Source of the DNA: Chloroflexota bacterium
Lineage (GTDB): Bacteria; Chloroflexota; Chloroflexia; Chloroflexales; Herpetosiphonaceae
Assembly: GCA_020161265.1 (NCBI GenBank)
Contig: JAIUOC010000001.1
Span: 434,001-498,000, forward strand
DNA length: 64,000 bases
Direction of reading: 5' to 3'
Positions 44,082 to 53,452 of the stretch are shown here, piece by piece (the stretch's first letter is position 1; every line of letters starts with the position of its first letter). The notes below the pieces were generated by a model. The model worked only from the letters and a program-made list of their open reading frames with translations, had not been told where the DNA came from and searched no databases. The position numbers were made by a program, and so were the translations under genes.

Positions 44082-45490
44082 TCTTGGCTGCGTTCGAGTT
44101 TGGCCACAAAATCCTCAAACGAATCGCGGCCAGAAATGGTGAGCCGATTCCAAATCAAGGGATCGTCGTTAGCCGTATCAGTAGTTTGGCGGGTGGTCGT
44201 AGCGCTGCGATAGCCCGCCTCGCGCACTAGCTCTATGGTCAGGGCATTGTAGCGGCCATAGGGGTAGCAAAAATGCTCAATCGCAATCCCCAAATGTGCT
44301 TCTAACTCACGTTTACTATCAGCAATTTCAATCCACTGCGACTCACGATCAAGCGTGCCTAAATCGGCATGCACGCGGGTATGCGAGCCAATTGTGACTA
44401 ACGGCGATTGGCTTAGCTCTTGCAATTGCTGCCAACTAACATAGGCTGGCTCGCCCACCAAGGCCGAAGGAATATAAGCAGTGATCGGCAAATTCAGGCT
44501 TTGGGCAATCGGAAAAGCCTGCTCGTACAAATCGCGATAGCCATCATCAAGCGTTATGACAACTGGATGTTCGGGCAAACTCAGCTCACCGCGTTGCGCC
44601 GCTAACACCTGATCCAAACTTACCACATGAAAATTATGGCTTTGCAGATATTCGAGTTGGCGTTTAAATTCGGCTGGTGCGACCGATAAACTTTCGCGCA
44701 AGCGATCAGCCGGATTGGGATTTACCGAAATGTAGTGGTAGGTCAACATGGTCACATGCAACGGTTGATAATCCCATGGTCGCAAGTCATAGCGCCATTC
44801 CAAGGCATGTTGTCCAACATTACCCATCTCAACTTGCCAGCCAAGCGGATTACTCGGCGTGTAGGTCAAAGTGCGGCGCTCAAACAATTGCACCAGCACT
44901 TCGCGCTCAACCCCATCAACTAACGTTTGGGTCCAAAAGGCTGGGCTAATGGGTCGACCAAAGACATACAACGCTTCGCGGGCTTGGGTTTGTACATACT
45001 CCCACAGCACGGCTGGCACAGTTTGGCCAGTCACTTGATCGCGATGGCTGCCGCTAGTTTCGGGGTAGCGCTCGGCCAAACTTGGGTCAGACCAAACTTG
45101 CAAGCCTTCGGCTTCGTGAGTTAGCCAATTGGTTACGGGCTGGCCACGCAAATCGGCTCCAGTTTGGCCATTCAAGGTCAAAAATTCAGCCCAATCACGG
45201 TAGCGCGGCGCACGATTGGCCGCCACTGCATCGCCCGCCACTGCTTGCTCCGAGCCGCAAATGCCATCTGTGCATTGCTCACGCCAAGCCGCATTGCCAA
45301 TTTGCAAGCGCCCAGTCACCAACTCAACCACCAGCAAACCATTGGTAATGTACCACGGCGATTTGGCTGGAAGCTTGGGATCACTAATTTCCATGCGAGC
45401 TTTGGCATAGTAGCGCACCCAACGTAATTCACGCGGGCTTTCCGCATAGCGCTCTTGGGTTTGCCATAAGCGTTGCGGCCCCACAGCCAT
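44078..45490 (-). CDS. Polysaccharide deacetylase, N-terminus detached by an apparent frameshift
   Basis: The readable frame gives 470 aa. The NodB deacetylase domain lies in the C-terminal half (about 235-460): TLDDGYRD supplies the catalytic Asp and metal Asp, SHTRVHADL the metal His pair, and CYPYGRYN the third motif. The N-terminal half (about 1-230) is a beta-rich module found in secreted Chloroflexota proteins. The first codons (MAVGPQRLW) lack a signal peptide; that part continues in another frame just upstream (45481-45654), so the true gene probably spans 44078-45654 and a base is missing. It would remove acetyl groups from cell-surface glycans. Confidence 0.8.
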   Translation of the reverse strand: MAVGPQRLWQTQERYAESPRELRWVRYYAKARMEISDPKLPAKSPWYITNGLLVVELVTGRLQIGNAAWREQCTDGICGSEQAVAGDAVAANRAPRYRDWAEFLTLNGQTGADLRGQPVTNWLTHEAEGLQVWSDPSLAERYPETSGSHRDQVTGQTVPAVLWEYVQTQAREALYVFGRPISPAFWTQTLVDGVEREVLVQLFERRTLTYTPSNPLGWQVEMGNVGQHALEWRYDLRPWDYQPLHVTMLTYHYISVNPNPADRLRESLSVAPAEFKRQLEYLQSHNFHVVSLDQVLAAQRGELSLPEHPVVITLDDGYRDLYEQAFPIAQSLNLPITAYIPSALVGEPAYVSWQQLQELSQSPLVTIGSHTRVHADLGTLDRESQWIEIADSKRELEAHLGIAIEHFCYPYGRYNALTIELVREAGYRSATTTRQTTDTANDDPLIWNRLTISGRDSFEDFVAKLERSQD

Positions 45491-45654
45491 GATTGCTCAT
45501 CGCTACGCTGACCATCGGTACTTTGCCAAAGCTGATCAAAGGCCCGATCTTCGGCTAAAATAATCCGTGCCGCTGTGCTTTGAGGCAGCAACAACGGCAC
45601 AAGCACCAACAAACCTAACCAAACTCTTAGGGTTTTTGCCAATCTAAAGCCCAT
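45481..45654 (-). pseudogene. Out-of-frame signal peptide and N-terminus of the deacetylase
   Basis: This frame encodes MGFRLAKTLRVWLGLLVLVP, a good signal peptide, then about 38 residues ending SWLWG. The deacetylase frame continues as GPQRLWQTQERYAESP, which would follow naturally. The frames meet at a run of four C (45479-45482, G on the coding strand). One extra base there would join them. It is either a real frameshift mutation, a slippage site or an assembly error. Confidence 0.65.
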
Positions 45655-46856
45655 GCAACCTCTCGATCGATGTGGTCGCGCCAAAAGGCCCAAGCATGGC
45701 CTTGCGGATATTCAGCATAGTTGAGTTGCACTCCAGCCCCAACTAAAATATCGCGCAAGGTTCGATTGCCCTCAAGGAAATTGCACTCATCGCCAGTCAC
45801 TGGCCCGCCAATGCATGTCTCATATGTGCCGACTACGGTCACAATCCGCGCATTGACTGGCGGCTGAATTGACATGAGCGTCAGCAGACGGCCATTTTGG
45901 CGTGAAACAAAGCCCGATTGATTGACCACACCGCCAAATACCTCAGGATATTGTAAGGCCAAATAGAGCGAAATCAAGCCACCATATGAATCGCCAACCA
46001 CCACCCGTTGCTTGGGATCGTTAATCGTGCTGTATTTGCTGTCGATCATGCTCACCAATTCGGTGGCGAAAAATTCGCTATAGGCATCGTTGAGATCATA
46101 ATCGCGTTGGCGGCCTTGCTCACGGCTGGGCTTGACGAAAATCGCAATCAACGGCGGCAAAATCTGATCAGCAATCGCATTATCTAAAATTGTCGGCGTA
46201 AAGGCATAGTTTTGGTAATCATCGCCATCTTGAAAATAAACGCTTGGATATTGCTTTGCTGGATCGTAATTGGCTGGCAGATAGACATGCAAACGATGGG
46301 TCGTTTTGCTGATGTCAGTGTAATAATCGCCCAAATCTTCAAGCGTGCCTTTTGGTACGTCGCTGCGCGAAATAATTTCGGTTGGCGTGAGATATTCGGG
46401 CATGCGCAACTCTGAATTCATGCCCATACTGCTTGGCACCAAGGTTGGATTACGCGGGTCATTCATCAAGCCGCCACCACCGCCAACCCCAAAGCGATAA
46501 TCAATTCGCGCAGTTGAGCTGATCGTTTGCACTAAGCCCCACCAGTTGGTTGAGCCAAGCCGTTGCATCGAAGTTGTCTGAAACCAATTGGTCAGATCGC
46601 TGGATAATTCCATGCGTGGAGCATCTTTTTCGACCATAAACAAGGCTTGATCACCTTGGGTCAAGGGGCTGGTTGGAAACACCGCATTAAAATCGTTGAT
46701 TAATTTGAGTTGCTCGGCTTGATCATTAGTTTTCGCCAATTGCTCACGCAACAGATTAAAACTAGTGATCGGCTGGCTTGGATCATAGCTGACCACCGCC
46801 CCACCGCAACTTGCCAAAAGCACACAAATCAACAATAAACTCATAAATCGCTGCAT
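45627..46856 (-). CDS. Esterase-type (Fes-like) alpha/beta hydrolase lipoprotein
   Basis: A 409-aa lipoprotein: signal sequence with lipobox LASC (Cys17), then a beta-rich N-terminal region (about 30-190) resembling the early-set domain of enterochelin esterase-like proteins, and a putative-esterase domain (about 195-409). The nucleophile elbow is VVVGDSYGG; late His in PQGHAWAFWRDH completes the triad. I start at ATG 46856 because it opens a lipoprotein signal and lies 5 nt after the glycosyltransferase stop; the frame stays open far upstream. It overlaps the deacetylase N-terminus by 28 nt, so the genes are probably co-transcribed. Confidence 0.85.
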   Translation of the reverse strand: MQRFMSLLLICVLLASCGGAVVSYDPSQPITSFNLLREQLAKTNDQAEQLKLINDFNAVFPTSPLTQGDQALFMVEKDAPRMELSSDLTNWFQTTSMQRLGSTNWWGLVQTISSTARIDYRFGVGGGGGLMNDPRNPTLVPSSMGMNSELRMPEYLTPTEIISRSDVPKGTLEDLGDYYTDISKTTHRLHVYLPANYDPAKQYPSVYFQDGDDYQNYAFTPTILDNAIADQILPPLIAIFVKPSREQGRQRDYDLNDAYSEFFATELVSMIDSKYSTINDPKQRVVVGDSYGGLISLYLALQYPEVFGGVVNQSGFVSRQNGRLLTLMSIQPPVNARIVTVVGTYETCIGGPVTGDECNFLEGNRTLRDILVGAGVQLNYAEYPQGHAWAFWRDHIDREVAWALDWQKP

Positions 46857-46860
46857 ACAT

Positions 46861-47814
46861 TTAATCCTTTGGTTGATTGGAAGATTGGATGAGTTGGCGA
46901 ACTTTAGCCCAAGCCCAAGTGCGCCGACGTAATTCAGCCTGATCGATCGTCTGTTTTTGCCATTGCCAAACTGCCGCCAAGCTACGTTGCAGGCCCGCAA
47001 AAACCATTAATCGTCGATGCCAACGGTTGAAGCGCTGACTGTAGGCCAAGCCAAAAAATTGGGATCGGGCTTGTTGCAAAGCTAAAAACGAGCGTACCCG
47101 AAATTGGCTGGAGCTAGCCCCACCATGATGAATGACGGTTGCCTGTGGTTCTTGCCAAATCGCCCAGCCTGCTTGGCGAATGCGCCAGCATAGCTCAACT
47201 TCTTCGGCATATAGCCAAAAATCCTCATTCAAAAGCCCAACTTCGGCCAAGGTTTCAGCCCGCACCAACATTGCCGCCCCCAAGGGATGGTCAATTGCAA
47301 AGGCTTCGTTGCCGCCATCTTGCGGATAGCGCCCGTTGAGTGGGTGATTATAGAGCCGCCCAAAACCACGTCCACGCGGCGGATACAGATCAAACAGATT
47401 CATCAGCAAGGTTGGGAAGCGAAAGGCTGCCGCTTGAAATGAGCCATCAGGATAGAGCAAGCGTGGTGCAACCATGCCCACCCGCGAATGGTGTTCCAAG
47501 AAGGCGACGAGTGTTTCCAAGGCTCGGCTGGTGAGTTGGGCATCGGGGTTGAGCAACAGCAAATAGCGTGGTTGCCCAAGCAAGGCCTGGCGAATACCAA
47601 GATTATTGGCCTTAGCAAAGCCCAGATTAGCCCCAGCCTCGATCACATGGGCTTGAGGAAACTCGGTTTGAACCATGGCAACGCTGCCATCATGCGAAGC
47701 ATTATCAACGACAATCGCTTGGGTTGGCAGGCTACTCAAGGCCAAGCTGGCCAAACATTCACGCAACAAATCGCGGGTATTGTAGGAAACAATAATGACT
47801 GGAATTGAATGCAT
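46861..47814 (-). CDS. Family 2 glycosyltransferase
   Basis: A 317-aa cytoplasmic or membrane-associated transferase. It opens with IPVIIVSYNTRDLLRECLAS and carries VVDNASHDGS, LLLNPDAQL (the DxD-type metal site) and WLYAEEVELCWRIRQAGW, the rhamnosyltransferase-like GT2 set. It would add a sugar, often rhamnose, to a lipid-linked or surface glycan. A long basic C-terminal helix may bind the membrane. GGGAG precedes the ATG. Three nt separate it from the HAD gene and four from the esterase. Confidence 0.9.
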   Translation of the reverse strand: MHSIPVIIVSYNTRDLLRECLASLALSSLPTQAIVVDNASHDGSVAMVQTEFPQAHVIEAGANLGFAKANNLGIRQALLGQPRYLLLLNPDAQLTSRALETLVAFLEHHSRVGMVAPRLLYPDGSFQAAAFRFPTLLMNLFDLYPPRGRGFGRLYNHPLNGRYPQDGGNEAFAIDHPLGAAMLVRAETLAEVGLLNEDFWLYAEEVELCWRIRQAGWAIWQEPQATVIHHGGASSSQFRVRSFLALQQARSQFFGLAYSQRFNRWHRRLMVFAGLQRSLAAVWQWQKQTIDQAELRRRTWAWAKVRQLIQSSNQPKD

Positions 47815-47817
47815 GGC

Positions 47818-48615
47818 CTACTCCCGCCCAGCCCTGAGCAAGGCCAAAATGCCTGCCAAATCATCAGCCACCAAATCGATTGCTGGTTGCCACGCTTGAG
47901 CTTGTTGCATGCTATGTACGCCGCTGCCCACAAAGGCCGTGGCAATTCCAACTCGCTGCGCTCCTGCAATATCGGTATCCAACCGATCGCCGACCATCAA
48001 GGTTTGTTCGGCAGTTACTCCAAACAACTGCAAAGCCGCTTCGAACATGGCTGGTTCAGGCTTGCCAATCACTTCGGGGGGGCAATCGCTAGCGGCTGCC
48101 AAGGCTGCTACAATCGAGCCAGCCCCAGGAATTAAGCCTTCAGGTGCGGGAAACGTGCGGTCGCTGTTGGTGGCAATAAAAGCTGCGCCAGCGCGTAACG
48201 CCAAGGTTGCAGTTTTCAAGCGGGCATAAGTCAGGTTAAAATCAACCCCAACCACCACCGCCGCTACATCGGTTTCGGCTGATACAAAATAGCCATCAGC
48301 AAATAACGACGACTGAATCCCATCCATGCCAATCGCCAGCACGCGTGTGCCTTGCGGGTAGCGCGTGCGCAACAGCGTGGCCGTGGCAGTTGATGAGGTA
48401 ATCACATGCTCAGTCGCAATCGCAACCCCTAAATCTTGCAGATGACGGGCGAAGGTGGCAGGCAATTGCGATGAATTATTGGTCAAACAGGCATAGCCTA
48501 AGCCTAAGCGATCAAGCACAGTGGTTAACTCCGCCGCACCTGGTAAAATCTCCCCGCCGCGATGCAGCACCCCATCCATATCGAGCAAAACCAGCTTGAG
48601 CTGCTTGAGATTGAG
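47818..48615 (-). CDS. HAD-superfamily class IIA phosphatase (NagD/AraL-like)
   Basis: A 265-aa phosphatase. HAD motif I is LLDMDGVLHRG (two Asp four residues... DxD nucleophile/acid), motif II near LTNNSS, motif III GKPEPAM with its Lys, and motif IV GDRLDTDIAG. The C2A cap lies between motifs II and III. The frame is open to 48669, but ATG 48615 follows GGGGA and matches the family start. It dephosphorylates small sugar phosphates or similar metabolites. It heads the HAD-GT2-esterase-deacetylase unit. Confidence 0.88.
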   Translation of the reverse strand, partial: LNLKQLKLVLLDMDGVLHRGGEILPGAAELTTVLDRLGLGYACLTNNSSQLPATFARHLQDLGVAIATEHVITSSTATATLLRTRYPQGTRVLAIGMDGIQSSLFADGYFVSAETDVAAVVVGVDFNLTYARLKTATLALRAGAAFIATNSDRTFPAPEGLIPGAGSIVAALAAASDCPPEVIGKPEPAMFEAALQLFGVTAEQTLMVGDRLDTDIAGAQRVGIATAFVGSGVHSMQQAQAWQPAIDLVADDLAGILALLRAGRE

Positions 48616-48712
48616 CATGCCGAAAAATCCCCATAAAAAAACAACTTCTCCCGATTGTACCACTGCCACGGATTGCCAACACGTTCATACTGCGATCTAA
48701 AGATTATGAAAT

Positions 48713-49324
48713 ATGACATGGAACCAATGTGATCGGAACGGTGTAGAACCTAGTGAAGCCACTCAATCAGGAGCTGCCGTGGAGCAAGCGCCGCAAGCTA
48801 ATCTCGCCCAAGCATGGGCAACCCAAATTCTCGCCCATCAAACGGCGATCTTTCGCTTGGCCTATCTTATGGTGGGCGATGCGATGATTGCTGAAGATTT
48901 AGCGCAGGAAACGCTTATGCGAGCACTCCGCATGCAGCATCAATTTGATCAAGCGCGACCTTTAAAGCCATGGCTGTTGCAAATTACCGCCAATTTGGCC
49001 CGCAATTATCGGCGTTCGCTGCGCCGCTATCTGCGAGCGTTGCAACGGTTCGCCACCCAGCAGCCAGAATTCAGCGAATTCAGCGAAACCAGCGGCCCAG
49101 CCTGGGAAGCAACCCAACTTTGGCAGGCGATCAGTCGGCTAGCCCAACGTGAACAAGAGGTGATTTACTTACGCTATTTTTTGGAATTAAGCGAGCAAGA
49201 AACCGCCCAAGCGCTTGGGATTGCCCAAGGCACAGTCAAATCGCGCTTACACCGAGCTTTAGTGCGGCTACGCGGCGTTGTTGATGGTGAATTTCCTGAG
49301 TTGCGGACGGAGCGTTGCGCATGA
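48713..49324 (+). CDS. ECF-type RNA polymerase sigma factor
   Basis: A 203-aa sigma factor. Region 2 spans about 40-115 (FRLAYLMVGDAMIAEDLAQE, then ALRMQHQF), and region 4 spans about 145-195 (REQEVIYLRYFLELSEQETA, GTVKSRLHRAL). The first 35 residues are a polar extension. Its stop overlaps the next start (ATGA), so it is translationally coupled to the membrane protein behind it, the usual arrangement with an anti-sigma factor. Confidence 0.92.
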   Translation: MTWNQCDRNGVEPSEATQSGAAVEQAPQANLAQAWATQILAHQTAIFRLAYLMVGDAMIAEDLAQETLMRALRMQHQFDQARPLKPWLLQITANLARNYRRSLRRYLRALQRFATQQPEFSEFSETSGPAWEATQLWQAISRLAQREQEVIYLRYFLELSEQETAQALGIAQGTVKSRLHRALVRLRGVVDGEFPELRTERCA

Positions 49325-50004
49325 ACCAACCACCAGAGCCATATCCAGCAGAAACCTTGCGCGAACAAGCTCAGGCCTTTCCCTATCCGCCAACACCCAA
49401 TTTACAAATTAAGCAGATACGGCGAGCGGTTTGGCCCAAACGGTTAGGTTGGGCAGCAGCCCTAGGCATTATGTTAAGTCTCAGTATTCCGGCGGTGCGG
49501 GCACAAGTTGGGCGTTGGCTGCAAGTTGGCACAATTTTGATTGGCGTAGATTCGCCAACCACCAACGTGCCCTTGCCAACCCCAGCCCGAACCGCCAGCC
49601 CGCCAATCAAGCCAAGCACATTACCAAGCAGCCCATTGCTCGGCCCGCCCGATCAGATGTTGCAATTGGAGCCATATCCGCATGTTCAGCGCTTAATTTG
49701 GTTCAGCCAAGGCCAAACGATCACGCTTGATCTGCTGGATTCACAGGCATGGGCCAGCAAAACGATTGCCTCGCTCGCTAACGTTAGCCATACCCAAGTC
49801 CATGAGCAGGCAGCGATTTGGCTGCAAGGCCAACGCGAATTGATCTTTTTCGATCCGAGCACAGCTCAGATCTACAAAACCAGTAACTTGAGCAACACTG
49901 CTAGCCTGATTTGGGCCGATCACAATCGTACTTATCGCCTCGAAAGCACTAGCGACTTAGCCACAATGCGCGATTTAGCCGAATCGTTTAGCCAAGGAGA
50001 ATAA
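49321..50004 (+). CDS. Putative anti-sigma/membrane partner of the ECF factor
   Basis: A 227-aa single-pass membrane protein. A cytoplasmic N-terminus of about 45 residues precedes one hydrophobic segment (LGWAAALGIMLSLSIPAV), followed by a Pro/Thr linker and an extracytoplasmic beta-rich domain of about 120 residues. The zinc-binding HxxxCxxC motif of ZAS anti-sigma factors is absent. Coupling to the sigma gene (4-nt overlap) is the main argument for an anti-sigma role; an RsiX/DUF4367-like sensor is the alternative. Confidence 0.7.
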   Translation: MNQPPEPYPAETLREQAQAFPYPPTPNLQIKQIRRAVWPKRLGWAAALGIMLSLSIPAVRAQVGRWLQVGTILIGVDSPTTNVPLPTPARTASPPIKPSTLPSSPLLGPPDQMLQLEPYPHVQRLIWFSQGQTITLDLLDSQAWASKTIASLANVSHTQVHEQAAIWLQGQRELIFFDPSTAQIYKTSNLSNTASLIWADHNRTYRLESTSDLATMRDLAESFSQGE

Positions 50005-50006
50005 TT

Positions 50007-50495
50007 ATGCGTCGTTTATTGATGTTCGTATGTCTCGTCGGGTTGCAATTTGGATTAATCAGCATCAGCAAGGCTGGCGGTTGGGCCACCACCCCAATCA
50101 CCAAATTGCCAGATACGATTGTGGCAGGCCAGCCTTTTCAACTCGAATTTAGCGTGTTACAACATGGCAATAAACCAACCAATGGCATCGGCGACCAGCC
50201 GATTCAGCCCTTGCTGACCGCAGAGCATGCAACGAGCAAAGAGTTTCAGCAAGTTTGGGGTCAACAAGTTGGCGATGTTGGTCATTTCCAAGCTACATTG
50301 CAATTACCAAGCGCAGGAGAATGGGAGATTTCAATCAAACCAATGCCGTTTGGCACAATTGAGGGCGAAGTTTATCGCATCACCGTTCAACCTATTCCGC
50401 CATCTACAAATAATTGGTGGTATATGGGGGTTGCCGCAGGTGGCCTGAGCGTTGCGTTTGGCATGGGTTTATTGATCAAACGGATTAATCGCTAA
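50007..50495 (+). CDS. Exported protein with YtkA-like domain and C-terminal membrane anchor
   Basis: A 162-aa protein: signal peptide (1-23), beta-sandwich domain (about 28-130; VAGQPFQLEFSVLQHGNKPT and a late AGEWEISI, a YtkA/FixH-like layout) and a C-terminal membrane helix (WWYMGVAAGGLSVAFGMGLL) with a basic tail. It begins 2 nt after the anti-sigma gene, so it belongs to the sigma operon. It could be a copper or envelope-stress chaperone by family resemblance; function is unproven. Confidence 0.72.
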   Translation: MRRLLMFVCLVGLQFGLISISKAGGWATTPITKLPDTIVAGQPFQLEFSVLQHGNKPTNGIGDQPIQPLLTAEHATSKEFQQVWGQQVGDVGHFQATLQLPSAGEWEISIKPMPFGTIEGEVYRITVQPIPPSTNNWWYMGVAAGGLSVAFGMGLLIKRINR

Positions 50496-50543
50496 GTAGA
50501 AAAGTTTGAGGCTGGTGCTTGGCCAACCTCACATTCGCTCCCC

Positions 50544-50568
50544 GCGCTGCCTGAGTTTCAGGCAGCGC
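50544..50568 (+). terminator. Terminator of the sigma operon
   Basis: GCGCTGCCTGA (50544-50554) and TCAGGCAGCGC (50558-50568) form an 11-bp stem, followed by ATCCGGTTTTAG. It lies 48 nt after the last stop and before the convergent xylB. Confidence 0.7.
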
Positions 50569-50586
50569 ATCCGGTTTTAGTTAAAG

Positions 50587-52086
50587 TTAGGCCTCAGCTG
50601 CTGCCAACGCTGGATACAATGGTTGCAACGCTGGGTAAATTGCGCGATAAGTTGCATATAATTCGGCATAGCGTGCTTGATCAGCACTTGGCTCAGTGGG
50701 ATCACTCAAGCGCACAGTCGCCGCAACCGCTTGATCAACATCACGATACCAACCAGCCCCAACCGCTGCCAGCAATGCCGCGCCGTAGGCCGCACCCTCG
50801 GTTGTGCTCACACCAACCAATGGTGCTCCCAAGACATCGGCCAAAATTTGCCGCCATAAATGATTGCGTGTGCCACCACCTGAAGCTCGAATTGCGCCAA
50901 TGGTACCGATTCCAGCTTGGGTCATCAATTCAAGGCTATCACGTAAACCAAAGGCCACGCCTTCGAGCACCGAGCGGGTAAGATGGGCCTGCGTATGCCG
51001 CACAGTCAGGCCAATAAAACCGCCACGAGCCAAGGGATCAGGGTGCGGCGTGCGTTCGCCAGTCAGATAAGGTGCAAAAAATAAGCCAGCACTGCCAACC
51101 GCCACATTCTCGGCAGGCTCCAGCAATTGGTCGTAGCTCAGTTGTGGGGCAAAGGTATCGTGATACCAGCGCAAACTACCCGCCGCACTCAACATCACGC
51201 CCATCAAATGCCAACGCCCAGGCACAGCATGACAAAAAGCATGCAAGCGGCCTTGTGGCTCGATGATTGGGCTAGCCGTCGCCCCAAAAACCACGCCCGA
51301 TGTGCCAAGGCTCAGGGCAATGCTACCAGCCTCAACCACACCTGTGCCAACCGCATTGGCCGCTTGATCACCGCCACCGCCAACCACCGAAATGCCCGCT
51401 ACCAAGCCCAAAGCCGCTGCGGCTTCAGCATGCAATTGGCCTGTGATCGCTGGACCTTCAAATAATTGTGGTAGCCATGCCAGATCGATCTCAAGTGCTT
51501 GAGCCACTTCCGCCGACCATTGACGGCTGCGTACATCCAACAACAGCGTGCCAGCGCTATCGGAAACATCGCTGGCAAATTCGCCAGTCAGACAATAGCG
51601 CACATAATCTTTGGGCAGCAGAATATGGGCAATTTGGGCATAAATTTCTGGCTCGTGCTGTTGAACCCACAAAATTTTCGGCGCAGTAAAGCCGGTTAAT
51701 GCCCGATTACCCGTTAATTCGATCAGGCGTTGTTCACCAAGGCGGGCGGTAATTTGCTGGCATTGCTCAGCAGTCCGCTGATCGTTCCAAAGCAAGGCTG
51801 GGCGCAACACGTCACCCGCTTGATCAAGCAAAACTAAGCCATGCATCTGACCAGCCAAGCCAATTGCCACAATCTCGGTGGCGGCCACGCCAGCGTTTGC
51901 CAACACTTCCTGAGTGCTTTCGCGGCAAGCCTGCCACCATAAATGCGGCGATTGCTCGCTCCACAATGGGTATGGCGTAGCATAATCGTAGCTCGCCTGA
52001 CCAATCGCCACCACCGTTCCTTGCTGATCGATCAACAGTGCCTTGGTCGCCGTCGTCGAAATATCATAACCAAGTACATATGCCAT
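50587..52086 (-). CDS. xylB: Xylulokinase
   Basis: A 499-aa FGGY-family kinase that phosphorylates D-xylulose to xylulose 5-phosphate for the pentose phosphate pathway. The N-terminal ATPase signature YDISTTATKALLID is intact, and the AGQMHGLVLLD segment near 80, LWNDQRT near 105 and the C-terminal GGGTRNHLWRQILADVLG are typical of XylB. Length is normal. It follows xylA by 80 nt on the same strand; the gap holds an 8-bp inverted repeat (52109-52116/52133-52140). Both are controlled from the promoter upstream of xylA. Confidence 0.95.
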   Translation of the reverse strand: MAYVLGYDISTTATKALLIDQQGTVVAIGQASYDYATPYPLWSEQSPHLWWQACRESTQEVLANAGVAATEIVAIGLAGQMHGLVLLDQAGDVLRPALLWNDQRTAEQCQQITARLGEQRLIELTGNRALTGFTAPKILWVQQHEPEIYAQIAHILLPKDYVRYCLTGEFASDVSDSAGTLLLDVRSRQWSAEVAQALEIDLAWLPQLFEGPAITGQLHAEAAAALGLVAGISVVGGGGDQAANAVGTGVVEAGSIALSLGTSGVVFGATASPIIEPQGRLHAFCHAVPGRWHLMGVMLSAAGSLRWYHDTFAPQLSYDQLLEPAENVAVGSAGLFFAPYLTGERTPHPDPLARGGFIGLTVRHTQAHLTRSVLEGVAFGLRDSLELMTQAGIGTIGAIRASGGGTRNHLWRQILADVLGAPLVGVSTTEGAAYGAALLAAVGAGWYRDVDQAVAATVRLSDPTEPSADQARYAELYATYRAIYPALQPLYPALAAAEA

Positions 52087-52166
52087 GATGGTGCTCCAAT
52101 AAAATAAACCACAAAGAAACCAACCGAGGCAACTTTGTGGCCTTCGTGTTCTTCGTGGTTAAAAGC

Positions 52167-53327
52167 TTAACGAACACCCATCAATAATTCAAATGTCAAT
52201 TGATCGAGCTTTTCGTAGCCCAAACCGCGCGCACCCAGCGCCGCCCGATCAAATTCATAGGCCTTGAGTGCGGCAACTCGTTCTGCTGAATAGCTGCCAG
52301 CCAAGGCGGCCACCGCTGGCTCAACTGTTTTCAATTCGGCCAACAAGCCTTGAATTTCAGTATCAGCGTTGAAACGACGGGCTTTTTCAGCCAAGATCAA
52401 ATAGCTACGAATACAGCCACGGGCAAAATCTTTGACCCCTTGCAAATCTTCTGAGCGGTAGGCATGAGCATCGAAGTGGCGCGGGCCATCATAGCCAACA
52501 TCTTCGAGCAGTTTGACCAAGAAGAAATTTTGCTTGTAGTTATGCGCTGCAAAGCGAAAATCTTGATCATAGCGACCACTGGCTTGGTCGTTGAGGTCGA
52601 TGTGGAAGAGTTTGCCAGCATCAAGCGCCTGGGCCACCGCATGGGCAAAATTCAAGCCCGCCATGGTTTCGTGGGCTACTTCGGGGTTAACCCCAACCAT
52701 GGCTGAGTGATCGAGGGTTTCGATAAAGCCGAGCATGGCTCCGGTGGTGGGCAAAAAGATGTCGCCGCGTGGTTCGTTGGGCTTCGCTTCCAAGGCAAAA
52801 CGATAATTATAGCCCTGCGCCAAGCTATATTCACACAAAAAGTTGAGTGCCTCGCGGAACCACTTCAAGCCTTCCAGCGGATTTTTGGCGGCATCGCTCT
52901 CGCTGCCTTCGCGACCACCCCAAAATACATAGGTCGTGGCCCCAAATTCAGCGCCCAAATCCATCGAGGCCATGGTTTTTTGCAGCGCATAGGCGCGTAC
53001 CGCCGGATCATTGCTGGTAAACGCACCATCTTTAAAAGCTGGATGACTGAATAAATTGGTGGTTGCCATTGGCACAACGAGACCGGTTTCAGCTAAAGCC
53101 GCTCGAAAGGCTTTGATAATTGAGTCGCGTTCGCTGGGGGTTGCATCAATTGGAATCAAATCGTTATCGTGAAAGTTTACGCCCCAAGCACCAACCTCTG
53201 CCAGCAAATGCACAATCTCAGGGGGAGTCAGCGGCTTACGAACTGGCTCACCAAAAGGATCACGGCCAACATTGCCGACCGTCCAAAGGCCAAAAGTAAA
53301 TTTGTGGGCAGGCTGTGCGTCGTACAT
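52167..53327 (-). CDS. xylA: Xylose isomerase
   Basis: A 386-aa TIM-barrel enzyme converting D-xylose to D-xylulose. The short form (no N-terminal extension) matches the actinobacterial-type class I. Metal and substrate residues are visible: [11 protein letters not shown] (Glu and Lys ligands), [13 protein letters not shown], and [14 protein letters not shown] near 140 is also diagnostic. AAGGAGG precedes the ATG. First gene of xylAB; two LacI-type operators lie upstream. No xylose transporter or xylan-degrading gene is adjacent. Confidence 0.96.
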   Translation of the reverse strand: MYDAQPAHKFTFGLWTVGNVGRDPFGEPVRKPLTPPEIVHLLAEVGAWGVNFHDNDLIPIDATPSERDSIIKAFRAALAETGLVVPMATTNLFSHPAFKDGAFTSNDPAVRAYALQKTMASMDLGAEFGATTYVFWGGREGSESDAAKNPLEGLKWFREALNFLCEYSLAQGYNYRFALEAKPNEPRGDIFLPTTGAMLGFIETLDHSAMVGVNPEVAHETMAGLNFAHAVAQALDAGKLFHIDLNDQASGRYDQDFRFAAHNYKQNFFLVKLLEDVGYDGPRHFDAHAYRSEDLQGVKDFARGCIRSYLILAEKARRFNADTEIQGLLAELKTVEPAVAALAGSYSAERVAALKAYEFDRAALGARGLGYEKLDQLTFELLMGVR

Positions 53328-53372
53328 CGATGGTACCTCCTTGTACTACGGAGTTGATCGTTCACTGATCAT

Positions 53373-53398
53373 ATTTTCTGTAAGCGCTTGCAGAAAAT
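53373..53398. promoter_or_regulatory. LacI-family operator 1 of xylA
   Basis: A 26-bp dyad with 13-bp arms and one mismatch, centred on AAGCGCTT (53382-53389), the half-site core of LacI/GalR regulators. It lies 46 nt before the xylA start, downstream of the predicted transcription start. Confidence 0.85.
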
Positions 53399-53452
53399 TT
53401 ACCTAAATTTTCACGTTTTTAGAGCAAATTTGGCACAAAACGACTGATTGAG

